A DNA stretch of 19,193 nt from Craurococcus roseus (GTDB taxonomy: Bacteria; Pseudomonadota; Alphaproteobacteria; Acetobacterales; Acetobacteraceae): contig NZ_BAAAFZ010000101.1 of the NCBI RefSeq assembly GCF_039523795.1, forward strand, positions 1 through 19,193, in the 5' to 3' direction. Within the stretch, counting starts at the first letter, position 1. Each line of letters starts with the position of its first letter. Shown one piece after another: positions 15,611-19,193 of the stretch. A program made the translations under genes and the position numbers. The notes under the pieces are model-generated. The model ran no database searches, was not told the DNA's origin, and saw only the letters and a list, made by a program, of their open reading frames with translations.

Positions 15611-16638
15611 CGGGCCTGGAACCGCACCGCCTCCCCCGCGCCGGGCGCCACTTCCAGCCGCCCCTGCCGCTCCAGCCGGCGGAGGTGCGCCAGCGTCTCG
15701 CCCACGGTGAAGCCGATCTGCGCCATTTCCTGCGTCGCGCGCGGGAACAGCACGCCGGCCGCTTCGAAGGCCGTCAACGGCTCCTTGCAGGCGTCGGCCA
15801 GCATGTCCAGCCGGTCCGCGTGGTGCGCCGCCAGGGCATCCAGCCGCCGGTGCAGGCCGTGGAAGGGCTCGCCGTGCGAGGGCAGCACCAGCACGTCTTC
15901 CGGCAAGGCGCGGAAGCGCTCGTTGGATTGCAGGAAGTCGCCCAGCGGGTCCGCCTCCGGCTCGCCCGGGTGCAGGCCGATGTAAGGCGAGATGCGCGGC
16001 AGGATCTGGTCCGCCGAGATCAGCACGTTCCGTTCCGCGCTGTGCAGGCACGCCATGTCGGGCGCGTGGCCGGCGCCGGTCATCACCGTCCACTCCGCGC
16101 CGCCGATCCGCACCGGCCGCCCGTCGCGCAGCGCGTGGAAGGAGCGCGGCAGCTCCCCCACCGCCCGCTGGTACAGCGCGCCCCGCCCCTCGACGAACAC
16201 GATGTACTCCGCCGGGCAGCCGGCGCGGGTGTAGTGCGCCACCTGCTGCGCCATCATGTCCGGCCCGGAGTCGTACCAGAGCGCCCGCGCCATCAGCCAC
16301 TCGATGCGCGTCATGTGCGGCAGCACGCCGAAGCGCCCGCACAGCCAGCCGGCGAGGCCGATGTGGTCCGGGTGGAAGTGCGTCACCAAGAGCCCGGTGA
16401 GCGGCTTGCCGCCCAGCTCCGGCGAGGCCAGCACCTTGTCCCACAACTCCCGCGTGAAGCGGTTCGACACGGAGGCGTCCACCGCCATCCAACCGCCCTC
16501 GTGCTCCAGGAACCAGATGTTCACGTGGCTCGGCGGGAAGGGCAGCGGCATCCGCGCGCGCAACAGGCCCGGCCGCACGGCCCGGACCTCGCCGGGCGGC
16601 GGCACCTCGGCGCCAGGGTCCGCTTGTGTGTCGGGCAT
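15607..16638 (-). CDS. MBL-fold metallo-hydrolase with C-terminal winged-helix region
   Basis: This is a metallo-beta-lactamase-fold hydrolase of 343 aa. The metal site is complete: THFHPDHIG (His87, His89, Asp91, His92), GAGHAPDM (His191), ISADQIL (Asp210) and LPSHGEP (His255). A C-terminal part (about 300-335), GFTVGETLAHLRRLERQGRL, resembles the winged helix seen in LACTB2-like proteins. Such enzymes act on thioesters, lactones or nucleic acids; the substrate here is unknown. The start at 16638 has GAGAAGG (16643-16649 on this strand) and the family-like N-terminal strand VRAVRPGLLRARMPLPFPPSHVNIW begins at residue 18. Its stop overlaps the amine oxidase start. A 104-base gap separates it from the ABC permease. 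Confidence 0.92.
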   Translation of the reverse strand: MPDTQADPGAEVPPPGEVRAVRPGLLRARMPLPFPPSHVNIWFLEHEGGWMAVDASVSNRFTRELWDKVLASPELGGKPLTGLLVTHFHPDHIGLAGWLCGRFGVLPHMTRIEWLMARALWYDSGPDMMAQQVAHYTRAGCPAEYIVFVEGRGALYQRAVGELPRSFHALRDGRPVRIGGAEWTVMTGAGHAPDMACLHSAERNVLISADQILPRISPYIGLHPGEPEADPLGDFLQSNERFRALPEDVLVLPSHGEPFHGLHRRLDALAAHHADRLDMLADACKEPLTAFEAAGVLFPRATQEMAQIGFTVGETLAHLRRLERQGRLEVAPGAGEAVRFQAR

Positions 16639-16742
16639 CGCGCCTTCTCTTCGCAGGAGGGAGGGGACCGGGCCGCCCGGCGCGGGCTGGCGGAGCCGGC
16701 AAGGTAGTGCCGCCCTCGCCGGCCTGTCCATCGCCGGGCGGG

Positions 16743-17533
16743 TCAGCCGGGCCGGTCCCCTACGCCGCCGGTCGTAGGCAGCGCCCGCGCGCCGAGGAGC
16801 AGCAGCGCGCCGTCGGCCAGGAAGGCCAGCGCCGCCGTCGCCGCCGCGCCTTGCAGCACGAGGAGCTGGTTCTGGTTCTGCAACCCGAGCACGATCGGCG
16901 TGCCGAGCGTCTCCGCGCCCGCCAGCGCGCCCACCGCGGCCGTGCCGATGGAGGTCGCCAAGGCCACGCGCAGCGCCGACAGCACCACGGGCGCCGCCAG
17001 CGGCAACTCCACCTCGCGCAACGCGCGCAACGGCGCGAAGCCCAGCGCCACCGCAGCGGCCTTGGCGTCGGGCGGCACCGCCTCCAGCGCCGCCACCGTG
17101 CCGCGCAGCACCGGCATCACCGCGTAGAGCAGCAAGGCCAGCAGGGTCGGCGCCGCGCCGAAGCCGAGCACGGGAAAGGCGAGCGCCACCACCACCACGG
17201 GCGGCACCGCCTGCGCCGCGGCGACCAGCGCGTCGGCGAGCGGCCGCAACGCCCGCCCCGCCGGCCGGGTGACGGCCAAGCCGAGGGAGAAGCCCGCCAG
17301 CGCGCCGAGCAGCGCCCCAGGCACCGCCACCGCGGCGTGCGACGCGGCGAGTTCGAGCAGGCGGACTGTGGGGTACGCCCGCCCCGCCCCGCCGAGCGCG
17401 CCCCAAACGGCGGACGCGACCGGCGCCGNNNNNNNNNNNNNNNNNNNNNNNNNNNNNNNNNNNNNNNNNNNNNNNNNNNNGCGGCGAGCGCGAGCCCGAG
17501 CGCCTCCGGCCGGGCGGCGTGCGGCAGGATCAC
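16743..17533 (-). CDS. Osmoprotectant-type ABC transporter permease (YehW-like), interrupted by assembly gap
   Basis: This is an inner-membrane permease of the glycine betaine/carnitine/choline (quaternary amine) family. The N-terminus ILPHAARPEALGLALA is read from 17533 to 17481, then 52 N follow. The frame resumes at 17428 with APVASAVWGALGG, then YPTVRLLELAASH and several hydrophobic segments. The ABC contact loop is AAAVALGFAPLRALREVELPLAAPVV-like, with EVELPLAAP as its core. The GTG start overlaps the ATPase stop (GTGA, 17530-17533). With exactly 52 N the two halves are out of frame by one base, so the true gap must differ in length, or the gene is broken. Expected length is near 263 aa, similar to E. 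coli YehW. It is the last of three transporter genes. Confidence 0.82.
17429..17480. other. Assembly gap (52 N)
   Basis: A run of 52 undetermined bases lies inside the permease gene. It marks a scaffold join of estimated length and not a biological feature. Confidence 0.99.
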
Positions 17534-18459
17534 GGGGGGCGCTCCACCAACCCGCGCAGCGACACGGAACCGGCCGGCGCGCCGCCGCGCACCACGGCTA
17601 GCACGCCGCTGCGCGCCTCCACCATGCGGGACAGCGCTTCCAGGAGCGAGGCGCCCTCCTCGATGGCGGGCGCGCCGGCCGGCGGCGGCCCGGCGTCCGC
17701 CGCCGCGCGCACGGGCAGCAGGCCGAGGCGCCTGAGTCCGAGGTCGCCGCCGCCCATCAGCTCGCGCACGAAGCCATCCACCGGCGCGGCCGTCAGCTCC
17801 AGCGCCGTGCCGGACGCGACCAACCGCCCGCCCCGCAGCACCGCCAAGTCGGTCGCCAGTTCCAGCGCCTCGCCCGGATCGTGGGTGACGAGCAGCACGG
17901 TCTTGCCCGTCCCGGCGTGGATGCGGCGCAGCTCCGCCCGCAACCCCCGCCGCGCGATGGGGTCCACGGCGCCGAAGGGCTCGTCCATCAGCAGGATGTC
18001 CGGGTCGGCGGCCAAGGCGCGGGCGAGGCCCACCCGCTGCGCCTGCCCGCCGGACAGCTCCGCCGGGAAGCGCCCGGCCAGGCCGGCGTCCAGCCGCACC
18101 AGCGCCAGCAGCTCCTCCACCCGCGCCGCGATCCGCGCCCGCTCCCAGCCGAGCAGGCGCGGCACGGTGCCGATGTTCTGCGCCACCGTCCGGTGCGGGA
18201 ACAGCCCGACGGACTGGATGGCGTAGCCGATCGAGCGCCGCAGCCGCGTGGGCTCCAGCGCCGCCACGTCCTCCCCGCGCACGCGCACGGCGCCCGCGCT
18301 CGGCTCGACCAAGCGGTTGACCAGGCGCAGCAGCGTGGACTTGCCCGAGCCGGACGGCCCGACCAGCGCGCAGAGCGCCCCGGCGCGGACGCGGAGGTCG
18401 ATGCCGTGCAGCACGCGCGCCCCGCCGAACTCCACCGACACGCCCTCGAAGGCGATCAC
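17530..18459 (-). CDS. Osmoprotectant-type ABC transporter ATP-binding protein (YehX/OpuCA-like)
   Basis: This cytoplasmic ATPase drives quaternary-amine uptake. The 309-aa protein has Walker A GPSGSGKST (34-42), the Q-loop AIQSVGLFPHRTVAQNI (80-96; Gln82; the wording is typical of the OpuCA/ProV group), signature LSGGQAQRV (135-143), Walker B DILLMDEPFGAVDP (154-167) and the switch His193 in LVTHD. Residues about 265-306 (IEEGASLLEALSRMVE, then VLAVVRGG) look like one degenerate CBS unit rather than the tandem pair of OpuA-type ATPases; total length is near that of E. coli YehX. The GTG at 18459 overlaps the upstream permease stop by GTGA, so the longer frame to 18645 is rejected. Its stop overlaps the next permease start by GTGA. 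Confidence 0.93.
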   Translation of the reverse strand: MIAFEGVSVEFGGARVLHGIDLRVRAGALCALVGPSGSGKSTLLRLVNRLVEPSAGAVRVRGEDVAALEPTRLRRSIGYAIQSVGLFPHRTVAQNIGTVPRLLGWERARIAARVEELLALVRLDAGLAGRFPAELSGGQAQRVGLARALAADPDILLMDEPFGAVDPIARRGLRAELRRIHAGTGKTVLLVTHDPGEALELATDLAVLRGGRLVASGTALELTAAPVDGFVRELMGGGDLGLRRLGLLPVRAAADAGPPPAGAPAIEEGASLLEALSRMVEARSGVLAVVRGGAPAGSVSLRGLVERPP

Positions 18460-19193
18460 GCGCGCCGTCTCCCCGCCCGTGCTTCCAGCCCGCGCAGCAA
18501 CGCGTCCGCGAGCAGCGCCAGCGCCACGATCGGCAAGGCGCCGAGCAGGATCAGGTCGGCCGCGAACTGCGCCATGCCCTCGAACACCACCGCCCCGAGC
18601 CCGCCCGCGCCCACCAGCCCGCCGAGCGTCGCCAAGCCGATGCACTGCACCGCCGCGACGCGCAGCCCGCCCGCGAACACGGGCAGGCCGAGCGGCACGC
18701 GCACCTCCGCGGCGATGCGCGCTTCGCCCATGCCCATGGCGCGCGCCGCCGCCACCGCTGCCGGGTCCGCCGCGCCCAGCCCCGCGACCACCGCGCGCCA
18801 GAGCGGCAAGGCGGCGTAGGCGGACACGGCGAGGAGCGCCGGCGCCGCCCCGATCGCCTCAAGCCCGGCCGCGCGCAGCCACGGCGCGGCGCCGAGCAGA
18901 GCCGACAACAGCGGTATCAACAGCCCGAACAGCGCCAAGGCCGGCACCACCTGCACGCCGTTGAGCAACCCGCCTACCGCCGCCTCGGCGCGCCCCGAGC
19001 GGAAGGCCCACCAGCCGAGCGGCAGCGCCGCGGCGGCGGCGAGGCCGAGCGCCGCCGCGGACAGGGCGAGGTGGCGCAGCACCGCCGCGTGGACGACGCC
19101 GGCCCGCGCCCGGTACTCCGCGGCGAGCGAAAGGGCGTCGAGCGCGCCCCCGCGCCACAGCAGCGCCACCGCGGCCGCGAGCGCCGCGGCGGG
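18456..19193 (-). CDS. Osmoprotectant-type ABC transporter permease (YehY-like), 5' end beyond window
   Basis: This membrane permease of the same transporter has no stop between 19169 and the window edge, so the N-terminus lies outside. Visible parts are a leading hydrophobic segment (ALAAAVALLW), then HLALSAAALGLAAAAALPLG, NGVQVVPALALFGLLIPLL, a third helix, and the ABC contact loop AAARAMGMGEARIAAEVRVPLG. After it come GLVGAGGLGAVVFEG and a last helix, LILLGALPIVALALLADALL. An N-terminal extension before the transport domain resembles the larger permease YehY of E. coli. Together with the ATPase and the short permease downstream, it repeats the yehYXW order; a yehZ-like binding protein would be expected beyond 19193. 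Confidence 0.88.
   Translation of the reverse strand, partial: PAAALAAAVALLWRGGALDALSLAAEYRARAGVVHAAVLRHLALSAAALGLAAAAALPLGWWAFRSGRAEAAVGGLLNGVQVVPALALFGLLIPLLSALLGAAPWLRAAGLEAIGAAPALLAVSAYAALPLWRAVVAGLGAADPAAVAAARAMGMGEARIAAEVRVPLGLPVFAGGLRVAAVQCIGLATLGGLVGAGGLGAVVFEGMAQFAADLILLGALPIVALALLADALLRGLEARAGRRRA

Noticed and set aside
15611..16702. Large fusion of the amine oxidase with an upstream frame (810 codons)
   Set aside because: The upstream part is the shadow of the MBL-fold gene. The Rossmann start MSSEDFDVAVVG at 15610 and the ATGA overlap mark the real gene.
17117..17533. A 138-codon protein reading through the N gap
   Set aside because: After the gap this frame is a Ser/Arg-rich shadow; the permease continues in another frame, so the gap length is wrong.

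Overview
The window comes from a very GC-rich bacterium with dense gene packing, G or C at most third codon positions and many 4-base start/stop overlaps. The best guess is an alphaproteobacterium of the Acetobacteraceae / Roseomonas type. The reasons are a separate PurS plus PurQ system, several orphan Bug-type (tripartite tricarboxylate) solute receptors with Tat/Sec-like leaders, and a YehZYXW-type betaine transporter. This lineage call is inference from gene content and composition only. A 52-base run of N (17429-17480) shows that the contig is a draft scaffold.

Layout. (1) 38-298 (-): a small hypothetical gene. (2) 530-2720 (+): a purine biosynthesis operon, purC - small membrane protein - purS - small membrane protein - purQ, with ATGA overlaps at the first two junctions and a hairpin after purQ; purL is not present. 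(3) 2918-3901 (+): a Bug-family periplasmic receptor. (4) 5467-3924 (-): GNAT acetyltransferase, NIPSNAP-like protein, GNAT acetyltransferase. (5) 5758-11441 (+): a tightly packed five-gene set, amidase - fumarylacetoacetate-hydrolase-family protein - second Bug receptor - M20 metallopeptidase - class C beta-lactamase-fold serine hydrolase. It is followed by glcB (malate synthase G, 11514-13688). (6) 16638-13730 (-): an MBL-fold hydrolase with a C-terminal winged-helix region, a flavin amine oxidase overlapping it by 4 bases, then a lower-GC SMI1/KNR4 (SUKH)-like gene. (7) 19193-16743 (-): permease - ATPase - permease of a quaternary-amine/osmoprotectant ABC transporter in the order of E. coli yehYXW. 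Its first gene runs off the window and its last gene is interrupted by the N gap.

How the parts work together. The purine genes supply SAICAR synthetase and two of the three subunits of FGAM synthetase. The 5758-11441 set reads as a capture-and-hydrolyse module: a periplasmic receptor plus four different hydrolases that could open amide, C-C (acylpyruvate-like), N-acyl/peptide and ester or lactam bonds. The substrate cannot be named from the sequence. The ABC genes would import betaine or a related quaternary amine. The nearby amine oxidase and MBL protein could be independent of it.

I found no tRNA, rRNA, CRISPR array, transposase or phage gene. The most unusual features are the two membrane mini-proteins inside the pur operon and the Bug/four-hydrolase operon.
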